Part shown: in pieces, positions 42,109-50,362 of the stretch
Layout of the letters: each line of letters starts with the position of its first letter
Numbering within the stretch: position 1 is the first letter of the stretch
Origin: CAYYNP01 sp964472545
GTDB lineage: Bacteria > Planctomycetota > Planctomycetia > Pirellulales > Thermoguttaceae
Length of the DNA stretch: 51,540 bases
Direction: 5' to 3'
Assembly: GCA_964472545.1 (NCBI GenBank)
Contig: CAYYNP010000032.1
Span: 1 to 51,540, forward strand
Position numbers and translations under genes: made by a program
Notes under the pieces: generated by a model
The model's database searches: none
What the model was told of the DNA's origin: nothing
Seen by the model: only the letters and a program-made list of their open reading frames with translations

Positions 42109-43896
42109 ATGAACTCCACAGCGAAGACGTTGTTGCTGATCGGCTTCTCGGCCACGGTGGCGTTGGCTGCCGCGGGCCAAAGAGGCGATGGAAAGCTCGA
42201 CGAAGAGACGCTCTTCGGCCGGCAGTTCCGTTTCCGCTGGCAGAGCGATACCGGCAGCGGTGTCAACGGCGTGGCCACGCTCCGTAGCGATCACACGATC
42301 GACGGCATCGCCAGCCCCAACGAGTCGACCTGGCAGATCGACGGCCGCGGCCGGCTGGTCTTCAAGCACGCCGACGGCCGCGTCTCAACCACGTTCGAGA
42401 AGTTGCAACGCCGCGACGGAAGACTCTTCTTCGAGGGGCCCTTTCATCTGCGGGTCGGCATCGTCCATTTCCTCGAAGAGATCGACCCCGACGCCGACGC
42501 CCGGCGGGACACCGAACTGCTCAACGGGTTGGCGGGCCGATACGCACGGCAGCGCATCGTTTGCCTTGACATCGGTGAAACGTGTTCGCATACGCTGCGC
42601 GACGGCTCGACCAAAACAGTCCGGCTGGTCGGCGTACGGGAGAGCCGCGACAGCGTCGTGAAACTGGTCCGCCGAGCCGACGTCGACGTCGAGATCGACG
42701 GCCGGCCGATGCGGGTGGTTTGCGCCCCGTACGTAATGCCCGTGGAAATCGACGGGCTGAGAATCCACGCCGATACGACGTCGGCCTGGGGCAGGCTGCT
42801 TGGACGTGTGCAGTTCTCGCTCGCCGACGCGGCCGATCCGATCGTCGACCTCGAACGATTCGGTTTCCCGCTGCCGGGCTATCGACTCTTCTCCCACGGC
42901 ACCCAGGCCTACAATGAGCCGGTCTTTCTGGGTCTCGGCGACGGCAACCCGCGCGGCGGACGGTTCTATCACGACTACGGCTTCGACATGGCCGGCTACA
43001 AGGGCCGCCAGCCGGTGGCCAGTTGTACCGACGGCGAGGTCTTCCTGCTGAAGCCGGCCGGTGGACGTCCCTCGGCCGTCTACATCCGCGACGCCGCCGG
43101 GTTCATTTGGCACTACGGCCACCTCGATTCCGTCGCCGAAGGCGTGCAACTCGGCGCTCGCGTGCGGCGGGGCCAGGTGATCGGCATGCTCGGCAAGCGG
43201 GGCCCCTCGGGCAATTTCTCACACCTGCACGTGGGCACGTGCCTGAGCGAAGCCGACGCCCTGGCCGGGCGATCGAACCGGCGGTTGGATCTCTATCCCT
43301 GGCTGGTCGCCGCGTATCGACAGCAACACGGCGAACGGCCCTTGGCGGTCGCCCGGCCGCATCAAATCGTGCAGACCGGCGAGCGTGTCCGATTCGACGG
43401 CTCGCGCTCGATCGCCGGCGATGCGAAGATCGTCGCCTACCGCTGGGAGTTGCCCGACGGCAAGATCGTGCACGGTCTACATGCCGAGACGGCGTTCGAC
43501 GCGCCCGGCGTCTACGTGGCCAGCCTTTGGGTGAAAGATGCGAACGGCGCCGAGGACGTCGATTTCTGTCGAGTGAAGGTGTTTACGCGGGATGCCGTCG
43601 AGCCCTCGATTCCCACAGTTTTCATGACGCACACACCGACGTACGCCGTACGCGTCGGGCAGCCCGTCTCGTGGCGCGTGTGGCTGCAAGATCGGAACCC
43701 ACCACCGATCCGGCTCGACTTTGGCGACGGCACGGCGATCGAAGACTACGTTTCCTACACCGAAGTGCAACACAAGTTCAAGTCGCCCGGCATCCATGCC
43801 ATTACGGCACACGCCACGGTCGACGGGATGCCGGTGACGCAACGGCAGAAGGTGATTGTCACGCCCTCGCACGTCGGATCGACAACCGACGACTGA
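42109..43896 (+). CDS. Secreted M23-type peptidase with PKD domain
   Basis: The protein has 595 residues. The signal peptide (TLLLIGFSATVALAAAG) supports ATG 42109, with AAGG upstream. Residues about 20-130 are an unassigned beta-rich domain. The LytM/M23 domain spans about 255-385, with a zinc-ligand region YHDYGFD (His288, Asp293) and SHLHVG (His372 and His374). The first motif has one more residue between His and Asp than the usual HxGxD, so activity is likely but not certain. A PKD-like domain follows (RVRFDGSRSIAGDAKIVAYR, then YVASLWVKDANG), and a further Ig-like repeat ends the protein. It may cut peptidoglycan-type or other Gly-rich peptides. Its end overlaps the convergent SUMF1 gene by 38 bases. 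Confidence 0.82.
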   Translation: MNSTAKTLLLIGFSATVALAAAGQRGDGKLDEETLFGRQFRFRWQSDTGSGVNGVATLRSDHTIDGIASPNESTWQIDGRGRLVFKHADGRVSTTFEKLQRRDGRLFFEGPFHLRVGIVHFLEEIDPDADARRDTELLNGLAGRYARQRIVCLDIGETCSHTLRDGSTKTVRLVGVRESRDSVVKLVRRADVDVEIDGRPMRVVCAPYVMPVEIDGLRIHADTTSAWGRLLGRVQFSLADAADPIVDLERFGFPLPGYRLFSHGTQAYNEPVFLGLGDGNPRGGRFYHDYGFDMAGYKGRQPVASCTDGEVFLLKPAGGRPSAVYIRDAAGFIWHYGHLDSVAEGVQLGARVRRGQVIGMLGKRGPSGNFSHLHVGTCLSEADALAGRSNRRLDLYPWLVAAYRQQHGERPLAVARPHQIVQTGERVRFDGSRSIAGDAKIVAYRWELPDGKIVHGLHAETAFDAPGVYVASLWVKDANGAEDVDFCRVKVFTRDAVEPSIPTVFMTHTPTYAVRVGQPVSWRVWLQDRNPPPIRLDFGDGTAIEDYVSYTEVQHKFKSPGIHAITAHATVDGMPVTQRQKVIVTPSHVGSTTDD

Positions 43897-45928
43897 CCGC
43901 AAGCACCGGCAAGGCGCACACGAGCAAAGCGATGCCGCTGGGTTCGGGAACGCTGACGACTCGAAATCCGACGTGGGCACGTTCGCTCGACGCGCGCAGA
44001 TAATAGAGGCGGAACCAGGCATGGAGGGCAGTGGGGGTATCTTCGAATCCGCCGCCCCGCAGGCCGCGGTAGTGGCCGGTCACATCGGAGAGGATCGCCT
44101 CGTTCCATTCCCAAACGTTGCCGCCTTGGTCGAACGTCCCGTAGGCGCTGGCGGAGTTTTCGTGGGCGCCGACCTCGGTGCGGTGATACGGGGCGCCGGT
44201 TGTACGGTCAAACGTCGCGCGGTTGCCGGGGTCGGGATCGATCAGGCCGCTGGCCGGGCGGGCGCCGGTCGGATAATCGACGTAATTGCCGGTCGGCCCA
44301 TCATCAAGATGATAGGCTGCCTTGTACCACTCATCCTCGGTCGGAATGGCCCAGGTCCAGTCCGGCTCGCGCTCGACGGCCAACAGGTCGGCATAGCCGG
44401 TCAGCCCGTCGAGGAAGTAAGCGCCGTCTTCGGTCGCCGTTGCGTCCTGTGGCCCGGTCGGCCGGCCGTTGTGCAGCCAGTTGCAGAACCTGGCGGCATC
44501 GCCCCACGAGACGTAATTCACCGGCCGGTTGGCCCAATCGGCCTCGGTACCGCTGGGCCGGCCGCTGAAGTCGTAGCGATAGTTGCCGCTGCTGCCCAGC
44601 CGCGTGATCTGGCAACCTGCGCTGTCCGAGTCCATTCTCGTACTGTAGAGGCCGTACGGATCGGTCTGCGCCACGGCGTTGAGAAATTCGCAATACTGCC
44701 CGGCGGTTACTTCGTAGCGACCGATGTTGTAGACGTAGTCTACGCCGCCGAAACCGGGCGTTGCGTAGCGTGTATCCGGCGCGTTTTCCGGATTGCCGAC
44801 CGTGACCATGCCGATCAAGGTCTCGGCCCGTGCAACTCCCATACAGCAAAGCAACGCGGCAATTGCGGTCAGGCCGCGTACGGTTGTGCTCGCTCTAAGA
44901 AGGGCATGCGTCCGAGTGAAGTGGCGCAAAGCGGTCTTGCGTCTCCACCACAGCAAACTTGCCACGGCGCCGCACGTTAGCAGCGCGACGCAACTCGGCT
45001 CGGGGACGCTCACCACGCGGAACCCGACGCTGCCGAATCCCGACGCCGGGTTGGTGCCGCTGCGGTGGGATCCGCGCAAGGCGTAATCATCGGTTTCGTA
45101 GGAGCCGCCCCGCAAGCCGCGATGCATGTCCAAGAGGATTGCCTCGTTCCACTCCAAGACGTTGCCGCCCTGGTCGAACGTGCCGTAGGGGCCGTGGGAA
45201 AGCTCGAACTCGCCCGCCACGCTACGGCCGTAATCGTCGATCAGGTAACCGCCGCTGAAGTAGTTGGCGTTGTTGCCCGGGGCGGTTGTTTCGTCGGGGT
45301 CGCGCCCCGGCAAGCTATCGCTACGCGTCGGATAGTCGTAGTAGTTGCCCGTCACGCCGTCGTTCTTATGATACGCCGCCTTGTACCATTCGTCCTCGCT
45401 GGCGACGGCCCAGGTCCAGTCGTCTTCGCGGACCACGGCCAACAGCGCCGCGTTGCTCGTCGCGCCGTCTAGGAAATAGGCGCCGTCCTCGGTCGTCGTC
45501 AGGTCTTGCGGGCCGGCTGGCTGACCGTTGTGCAGCCAGTTGCAGAATCTCACCGCGTCGCCGAAGTCGACGAAGTTCACCGGCCGGTCTTCCCACTTGC
45601 CGATACCCGGATCGTCGGGACCTTCGACTCGATAAGAGTAGTTGAAATCCCCGCCTTCGCGGACGATCTGGCAGCCGTTGGGCATGTGCCTATCGTATAG
45701 TTCGTACGGGTCGCCAACCTTGGCCACGGCGTTGAGGAAGGCGCAGTATTGCCCTACGGTCACTTCGTGCGTGCCGATGCGGTAGGTGTAGTCGACGCCT
45801 CCGTAGCCGTCGCCGTGGGTGTCGTCGGCGTTGCCGGGGTTTCCGACGGGAACCGTATCCATCACGATCTCGGCCGCCGCAACCTGTGCGCAGCAAACCA
45901 ACGCGAGAAACGCTGCGATGCGAAACAT
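43859..45928 (-). CDS. Tandem fusion of two SUMF1-type/PEP-CTERM proteins
   Basis: One uninterrupted frame of 689 residues encodes two similar proteins in a row. Copy 1 has a signal peptide (FRIAAFLALVCCAQVAAA), a formylglycine-generating-enzyme-like (SUMF1/lectin) domain, and a PEP-CTERM tail (VPEPSCVALLTCGAVASLLW, WRRK, near 307-330). Immediately after, residues about 350-367 look like a second signal peptide (GLTAIAALLCCMGVARA), then a second SUMF1 domain and a second PEP-CTERM tail (VPEPSGIALLVCALPVLAVS, from about 660). The halves share long blocks such as FCNWLHNG, EDGAYFLDG and EDEWYKAAYH. Without the active Cys pair of true FGE these are probably binding domains. ATG 45928 follows AGAGG. 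Two genes fused by deletion is likely; a TTG at the fusion could still start copy 2. Confidence 0.8.
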   Translation of the reverse strand: MFRIAAFLALVCCAQVAAAEIVMDTVPVGNPGNADDTHGDGYGGVDYTYRIGTHEVTVGQYCAFLNAVAKVGDPYELYDRHMPNGCQIVREGGDFNYSYRVEGPDDPGIGKWEDRPVNFVDFGDAVRFCNWLHNGQPAGPQDLTTTEDGAYFLDGATSNAALLAVVREDDWTWAVASEDEWYKAAYHKNDGVTGNYYDYPTRSDSLPGRDPDETTAPGNNANYFSGGYLIDDYGRSVAGEFELSHGPYGTFDQGGNVLEWNEAILLDMHRGLRGGSYETDDYALRGSHRSGTNPASGFGSVGFRVVSVPEPSCVALLTCGAVASLLWWRRKTALRHFTRTHALLRASTTVRGLTAIAALLCCMGVARAETLIGMVTVGNPENAPDTRYATPGFGGVDYVYNIGRYEVTAGQYCEFLNAVAQTDPYGLYSTRMDSDSAGCQITRLGSSGNYRYDFSGRPSGTEADWANRPVNYVSWGDAARFCNWLHNGRPTGPQDATATEDGAYFLDGLTGYADLLAVEREPDWTWAIPTEDEWYKAAYHLDDGPTGNYVDYPTGARPASGLIDPDPGNRATFDRTTGAPYHRTEVGAHENSASAYGTFDQGGNVWEWNEAILSDVTGHYRGLRGGGFEDTPTALHAWFRLYYLRASSERAHVGFRVVSVPEPSGIALLVCALPVLAVSRRLSIRRARA

Positions 45929-46172
45929 GGTAAGTACCTCTGTCGTGTTGGTAGGTGGAAGCGTAGCCGCGCGCAAACCCCGGCCTGTGTACGGACCGTC
46001 CGCGCTATCGGGACTCCGTGGAATCTGATCCGCCAACGGACGGATCACCTCGACACCCATAGACGATCGCAACGGACCGATTCCGTCTGCGTCAGATCGG
46101 GTGTCGGGAGACTGCCTCCGGTTTGGAGCCCGTGGGTAAGATTGCCTTCGCAGGGGATATCTGCCAGCTTTC
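45929..46172 (-). promoter_or_regulatory. Long structured 5' leader of the SUMF1 fusion gene
   Basis: About 240 transcribed bases separate the promoter from the ATG. Within it, CGACACCC (46051-46058) pairs with GGGTGTCG (46099-46106) around an inner GACG/CGTC and ACGGA/TCCGT stem, giving a 56-base arm. GATCCG (46027-46032) pairs with CGGATC (46041-46046). Nearer the promoter, CTCC-AAACC-GGAG (minus strand) forms a small hairpin. No known riboswitch class is matched with confidence. Confidence 0.4.
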
Positions 46173-46200
46173 AGTATACCAGATTGTCCGGACGCATCAA
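46173..46200 (-). promoter_or_regulatory. Promoter of the SUMF1 fusion gene
   Basis: On the minus strand TTGATG (46200-46195), a 16-base spacer and TATACT (46178-46173). The transcript would start near 46166. From here to the isomerase start at 46387 I see no further gene or confident site. Confidence 0.5.
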
Positions 46201-46386
46201 GCCTGCCCGGATCGTTCTTTGGCATTCGATTCCGTTGGGCGAGGGTGGGGGCCCGCGGCCGCGTTTTCTCCACGGTGAGGCTTTACACGCCGGTATCGCC
46301 GGCGTAGAACGGACGATGTCCGCAAGCGAGGTTGTCTTGCGATCGCGGCGGAATCGTATCGAGATGCCAGACGAAAGGAAGACGAT

Positions 46387-47274
46387 ATGCGACTCACAAC
46401 GCCCAGTTCCGCCCGAGACAATGCAAGCCCGTCGCGGCGGGCCTTCCTGAAATCGGCCGGTGCTTCGGCGGCCTGCCTGGCGTGTTTCGCCGGACGGACT
46501 CCCGCAGCGGCTGCCGACGCCGAATCGGCCGGCGCGAAGCGCAAACGGCCGCTGACGCTGGCCCTGGCGTCGTACACGCTGCGGAAGTTCGACCTCGATC
46601 AGACGTTGGAAATGACCCAGCGCGTCGGGCTCGAAGCAATCTGCCTAAAGTCGTTCCACCTGCCGCTGGACGCCGACGCCGAGACGATCGCGGCCGCCAA
46701 GGCGAAGGTTGAGGCGGCCGGCATCACGCTCTACGGCGGCGGCGTGATCGGTCTGAAGAACGAGGCCCAGGTCGAGCAGGCGTTCGAGTACGCCAAGGCG
46801 GCCGGCATGTCGAAGATCATCGGCGCGCCAAGTCCCGAGATGCTGGCGTTGGTCGACAAGAAGATCCGCCAGTACGGCATCGCCGTTTGCATCCACAACC
46901 ACGGCCCGGGCGACAAACACTTCCCCACGCCCGACGCGGCTTACGAGAAGATCAAGGACCTCGACCCGCGTTTCGGCATCTGCCACGACGTGGGCCATAC
47001 GACCCGCTACGGCGAAGACCCGGTGGCGTCGACCCGGCGTTGTGCCGACCGGATGCTCGACTTCCACGTCAAAGACGTCACCGAAGCCACGCCCAAAGGC
47101 CACGCCACCCCCTGCGGCCGCGGCGTGATCGATCTGCCGGCGCTGCTGCGGGCGCTGGTCGAGACGGGCTTCAAAGGGTACGTGGCCTTCGAGTACGAAG
47201 AGAACGCAAACGACCCGCTGGCCGGGTTGGCCGAGTCGGTGGGTTACGTCCGTGGGGTGCTCGACGCGATGTAG
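46387..47274 (+). CDS. TAT-exported sugar phosphate isomerase/epimerase-like protein
   Basis: This 295-residue TIM-barrel protein of the AP-endonuclease-2/xylose-isomerase-like family has a twin-arginine signal (PSRRAFLKSAGASAACLACF). Likely metal-site segments are ICIHNHGPGDKHFP, GICHDVGHTTRYG, LDFHVKDV and VAFEYEE, at the expected barrel ends. ATG 46387 has AGGAAG 8 bases upstream. The next gene downstream is the broken fucosidase, so this enzyme may act on a released deoxy-sugar, but that is inferred from position only. It is related to, but distinct from, the protein at 25140. Confidence 0.85.
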   Translation: MRLTTPSSARDNASPSRRAFLKSAGASAACLACFAGRTPAAAADAESAGAKRKRPLTLALASYTLRKFDLDQTLEMTQRVGLEAICLKSFHLPLDADAETIAAAKAKVEAAGITLYGGGVIGLKNEAQVEQAFEYAKAAGMSKIIGAPSPEMLALVDKKIRQYGIAVCIHNHGPGDKHFPTPDAAYEKIKDLDPRFGICHDVGHTTRYGEDPVASTRRCADRMLDFHVKDVTEATPKGHATPCGRGVIDLPALLRALVETGFKGYVAFEYEENANDPLAGLAESVGYVRGVLDAM

Positions 47275-47284
47275 CGACCTCACA

Positions 47285-47343
47285 TAGTAGTCGTCTCGCT
47301 CCGCGAGACGTCAGCGCATCTCGGCGGAGCGAGATGCCTACTA
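47285..47343. repeat. HP-F palindrome, complete copy
   Basis: TAGTAGTCGTCTCGCTCCGC and onward (from 47285) faces CATCTCGGCGGAGCGAGATG and onward (to 47343). The two arms are reverse complements with about three mismatches over 27 bases. It sits between the isomerase stop and the fucosidase start. Confidence 0.85.
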
Positions 47344-47373
47344 TACACTCATCACGATGAAAGGCCATTTCTC

Positions 47374-47820
47374 ATGCACCGCGAGACGTCTCGACGTTCG
47401 ATTGTCCGATGGGTATTGCCCCTGCTGCTAGTTTGCGGTTCGTTGCTCGTTCAGCCCGCGATCGCCGATGCGGCCGAAAGCAACGCGCCGCCCAAACGCT
47501 ACGAACCCAACTGGGAATCGCTCGACACCGTCCCCATGCCGGCATGGTTCAACGAGGCCAAGTTCGGCATCTTCGTCGTCTGGGGGCCGTATTCGGTGCC
47601 GGCTTGGACGGATCGCGGCTACGCGGAGTGGTACGGCGGCAAGCTGGCCGGGGGGCAGAAACCGACCGTCGAATTCCACGCCAAGAATTATGGGCCGGAC
47701 TTCAAGTACGAGCAGTTCGCCGAGCAGTTCAAGGCCGAACTCTGGGACCCGGACGCTTGGGCCGACCTGTTCGCCCGCTCCGGGGCCAAGTACGTGGTGA
47801 CGGCAATGTACGTGGCGTAA
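47374..47820 (+). pseudogene. Alpha-L-fucosidase (GH29), broken after 142 residues
   Basis: The gene begins normally: signal peptide (SIVRWVLPLLLVCGSLLVQP), NWESLDTVPMPAWFNEAKFG, IFVVWGPYSVPAW and WADLFARSGAKYVV. All are in the order of GH29 enzymes, which release alpha-L-fucose from glycans. The family then has a T/S-K-HHDGF segment and about 300 more residues including the catalytic Asp. Here the frame instead reads TAMYVA and stops. The DNA from about 47800 onward belongs to the recombinase-bearing element, so the gene was probably split by integration. The missing part should lie beyond the other end of the element. The product is expected to be inactive. Confidence 0.85.
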
Positions 47821-49378
47821 TACCCCGCACTTTGCCACACAGTAGCCCCCTGACCTCAAACCGAAACCGCTTGGGCCCGAATTCGTCGCCACCAGCCGGC
47901 GTGATGTAGACACCGGCGGGCTTGCCGTCGGGGAGGGGAGCCCCGAAGACCGTATCGATCAAGTGGCTGCGGTCTTCGTCGCCCATAGCCAAGTAGTCCT
48001 CAAGACTGTTGCCACCGGGGAGGAAGTTGCCGCTGTCGTCGTAGATGATGATGGCACCGTCTTCGAGGTGCTCGACATACTGCTTCAAGGTGTCGATATC
48101 GGGCATGCGAGCCAACCGGGCAACCAGATCATCCAGCTTGCCTTGTTGGGTTGCCTCCCTCTGCTTCAGTTCCGACAGCTTCTCCTCGGCTTGCTCGTCG
48201 GTAATCAGATCCTTCTCGATCAGACTCAAGACTCGATCCCTTGCCTTGCCGATCTTGTCAAGTTGTTCCTGTACGCGATCACGTTGCGTGCTCACCTTGT
48301 CGTGATTTGGAACAGCCGACTTCACAGCAGCTTCGATTGCCTTGGTGTTCCCGAACATCTTGAACAGCTTGTGCAAGACCTCTTGCTCAATCACGTCGGC
48401 TCGGATGTGTGGTCTTGGTCTCAACGGGCACTGAGCACCACCAGCGTATTGGCTGTGCCTGTAGTACCGAATCACTCCCTTACGTCGCTTCTTCTGCTGC
48501 CCGCTCATGGTGTATCCACACTTGGCACAGAAAACCCGACCAGACAGAAGGTAGCTGCTCTGGGCTCTGCAATGCAGATAGCTCCTCTTGGCTGTCAACA
48601 TCGAGTGAACAGCACGTATGGTCTTCGCTGGCAAGAGCGGTGGCACCTTGAACGACACGGTCTCGTCAATGTCGAGGTCGGCTGCCTTGAACGACACTTG
48701 CCATTGTGATCCACAACGATTGCGAAGCACTCGGCCGAGGTAGCTCTGTGTGTAGCCGTGTTCTTCGGCAAGGTCCTCTAGCGACTCGCCCTGAAGGTAG
48801 CGTTCGGCAACGTCCCGAATCACTGCTACCTTCTCTTCATCAAGTGACCACCGCTCAGTCTCTTTGTCGAAGACACGACCAAACGGTACTCTACCGCCGG
48901 TGGGTATACCACGTTTCGCCCGCTCGATTCGGTTCAAGATGGACTTGTGCTTCTGGGTCCGTGCATGGTATGCCCCTATGGTTGCCGTCAACGCCAGGAA
49001 TAGCCGGGCTTCAGTGTTGTACAGGTCGTGCTCAGTTTGCAGCACGAAGAACCGCACGCGGCTATCGCGTAGCACCTCTAGCCCGGTCTCAGACCGCACG
49101 TTGTCACGTGACCAGCGAGTAGCATCGGCAACGATCACCGCATCAAACGGCTTACGCTTCTTCTGGGCATCGGCAAGCAGCTTGTCGAGTTGCTCCCGTT
49201 CATACCCAGTGGTACCGTGCTCTTGCCCAGCGTAGGTGGCGGCGATCTTGCCACCCATTGCCTCTACCGCTTGCTCAATCTGGGTCTGCTGGGTGCGTAG
49301 GCTCTCACCCTTACGCTCTTGCTTCTCGGTAGATACCCTTATCAGTGCTGCAAACCGCAGCGGTTTCTTGCTAGGCAT
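47729..49378 (-). CDS. Large serine recombinase (site-specific integrase)
   Basis: This is 549 residues as read, from ATG 49378, which has AAGGGGA upstream. The resolvase-type catalytic domain has the nucleophile Ser16 in LIRVSTEKQ and DATRWSRDNVRSETGLEVLR. The recombinase domain follows (IPTGGRVPFGRVFDKETERW), then a zinc ribbon (FCAKCGYTMSG, later QCPLRPRP) and a coiled-coil of about 80 residues (QRDRVQEQLDKIGKARDRVL). This is the full architecture of phage or ICE large serine integrases, which integrate and excise without DNA homology. The last roughly 25 codons run past the host junction antisense to the fucosidase, so the native C-terminus is replaced in the integrated state. Confidence 0.9.
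   Translation of the reverse strand: MPSKKPLRFAALIRVSTEKQERKGESLRTQQTQIEQAVEAMGGKIAATYAGQEHGTTGYEREQLDKLLADAQKKRKPFDAVIVADATRWSRDNVRSETGLEVLRDSRVRFFVLQTEHDLYNTEARLFLALTATIGAYHARTQKHKSILNRIERAKRGIPTGGRVPFGRVFDKETERWSLDEEKVAVIRDVAERYLQGESLEDLAEEHGYTQSYLGRVLRNRCGSQWQVSFKAADLDIDETVSFKVPPLLPAKTIRAVHSMLTAKRSYLHCRAQSSYLLSGRVFCAKCGYTMSGQQKKRRKGVIRYYRHSQYAGGAQCPLRPRPHIRADVIEQEVLHKLFKMFGNTKAIEAAVKSAVPNHDKVSTQRDRVQEQLDKIGKARDRVLSLIEKDLITDEQAEEKLSELKQREATQQGKLDDLVARLARMPDIDTLKQYVEHLEDGAIIIYDDSGNFLPGGNSLEDYLAMGDEDRSHLIDTVFGAPLPDGKPAGVYITPAGGDEFGPKRFRFEVRGLLCGKVRGITPRTLPSPRTWPRSGRTGRPKRPGPRVRP
47788..47820. other. Host-element junction (attachment site half)
   Basis: Fucosidase homology ends at about 47800. 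An 8-base direct repeat GTACGTGG occurs at 47790-47797 (host side) and 47808-47815 (element side). The serine recombinase gene points into this junction, the usual arrangement beside an att site. The crossover dinucleotide cannot be fixed from one end alone. Confidence 0.6.
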
Positions 49379-49394
49379 AACTTGTCCCCTTGGC

Positions 49395-49655
49395 CTACCT
49401 GAACAGCTCTGACCCGAGGTGCTCATAGCACTTGGGGCAGTAATACTTGTAGCCGCTTGCGAAGATCATGTAGATGATGCCCGGTAGTATGCCAAGAACG
49501 AGGAGGAGGCACCCGAGAGTCTGACTTCCCCTTGGCTCCCGCCTAACCTCACCCGCGTAGTCACAATTCGGGTTAGGGCAGAAGAACTTCCCGGTGAGCT
49601 TGGCCTGGGCGAGTGCTCGCTTCCGTCCCTGCTTGTATTCGCGTTCGCTTATCAT
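49395..49655 (-). CDS. Small LITAF-like zinc-ribbon membrane protein
   Basis: This 86-residue protein has FCPNPNCDYAG, then a hydrophobic stretch (LGCLLLVLGILPGIIYMIFA), then YYCPKCYEHLG. Two Cys pairs bracketing a membrane-embedded segment is the layout of LITAF/SIMPLE-like domains, with the Cys pairs together binding one zinc. The first pair here is CxxxxC rather than CxxC. ATG 49655 has AGGGAG upstream. It lies between the two recombinase genes, 16 bases from the serine recombinase start and 8 from the tyrosine recombinase stop, so it may be co-transcribed with both. Role unknown. Confidence 0.6.
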   Translation of the reverse strand: MISEREYKQGRKRALAQAKLTGKFFCPNPNCDYAGEVRREPRGSQTLGCLLLVLGILPGIIYMIFASGYKYYCPKCYEHLGSELFR

Positions 49656-49663
49656 ATTACTCC

Positions 49664-50272
49664 CTACCAAGTGCGAGCGGTGATGGTCTCAACCAAGGCC
49701 GTCGGTGCCACGTGGTCAAGGTAACGGGCCGTGGTGGCGATCGACGAGTGGCCCAACTGCTTCGAGATGATGCCGATCTCTACGCCCTCTTCACGCAACT
49801 CGCTGGCATGCGTGTGACGAAGACCGTGCGGGTGTACTCGCTTCTCGATGCCGACTCGCTCCGCCGCCTTCTTCATTGAAGCACGTACGGCGACGTCGTT
49901 CAACTTGGTACCGCGTAACGTGCAGAAGATCGGGTGTCGGCCGTTGAGCTTCAAGGTCTTCCGCCGATCAAGCCACTTGTCGAGAACGGCCAGGGCACCG
50001 GCATCGATACCCACGGTGCGGCTCTTGTTGCCCTTACCGTGAAGCACCCTGATCGTGCCCTTGTCGGGGTCGACGTCCTTGAGCTTCAGGCTGAGAGCTT
50101 CAGAGATACGCAAGCCCGATCGCCAGAGCAGACAGACTAGGGCACGGTCACGGATACCGGCCGACCCACGTCTTGAGAAACCACGCATGAGCCGTTGCAC
50201 CTCTTCACTGGTCAACGTCTCGGCCGGGAACTTGCGGCCCTTGGTCGTCTCGTGTTTGGGGAAGCTAATCAT
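49664..50272 (-). CDS. Minimal tyrosine recombinase (catalytic domain only)
   Basis: The protein has 202 residues. All catalytic residues are present: Arg55 (SGLRISEAL), the beta-hairpin Lys in GKGNKSR (80-83), HPHGLRH (His149 and Arg152), His175 (QLGHSS) and Tyr184 (ARYLDH). Only about 25 residues precede the catalytic domain, so the usual N-terminal core-binding (SAM-like) domain of about 90 residues is missing. AGGAG lies 8 bases before ATG 50272, so the short form seems native rather than truncated. It could resolve element multimers or act with the serine recombinase. Confidence 0.88.
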   Translation of the reverse strand: MISFPKHETTKGRKFPAETLTSEEVQRLMRGFSRRGSAGIRDRALVCLLWRSGLRISEALSLKLKDVDPDKGTIRVLHGKGNKSRTVGIDAGALAVLDKWLDRRKTLKLNGRHPIFCTLRGTKLNDVAVRASMKKAAERVGIEKRVHPHGLRHTHASELREEGVEIGIISKQLGHSSIATTARYLDHVAPTALVETITARTW

Positions 50273-50362
50273 CGGTTCGCTCCTATGATTATGGAATCGC
50301 AGAAAAGTATCAGACTGGTGTCCCCGCTTCACGCCCACTGCTGGCGTGAGGCAGAAGCATAA

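Noticed and set aside
45929..46172. Cyclic-di-GMP (GEMM) riboswitch in the leader
   Set aside because: Fragments such as GGCAA and AAACC-like loops are present, but the order and pairing of the GEMM consensus do not fit.
50329..50349. TCACGCC/GGCGTGA hairpin as terminator of the RHH-like gene
   Set aside because: Stem of only 7 bp and no T-run after it on the minus strand.
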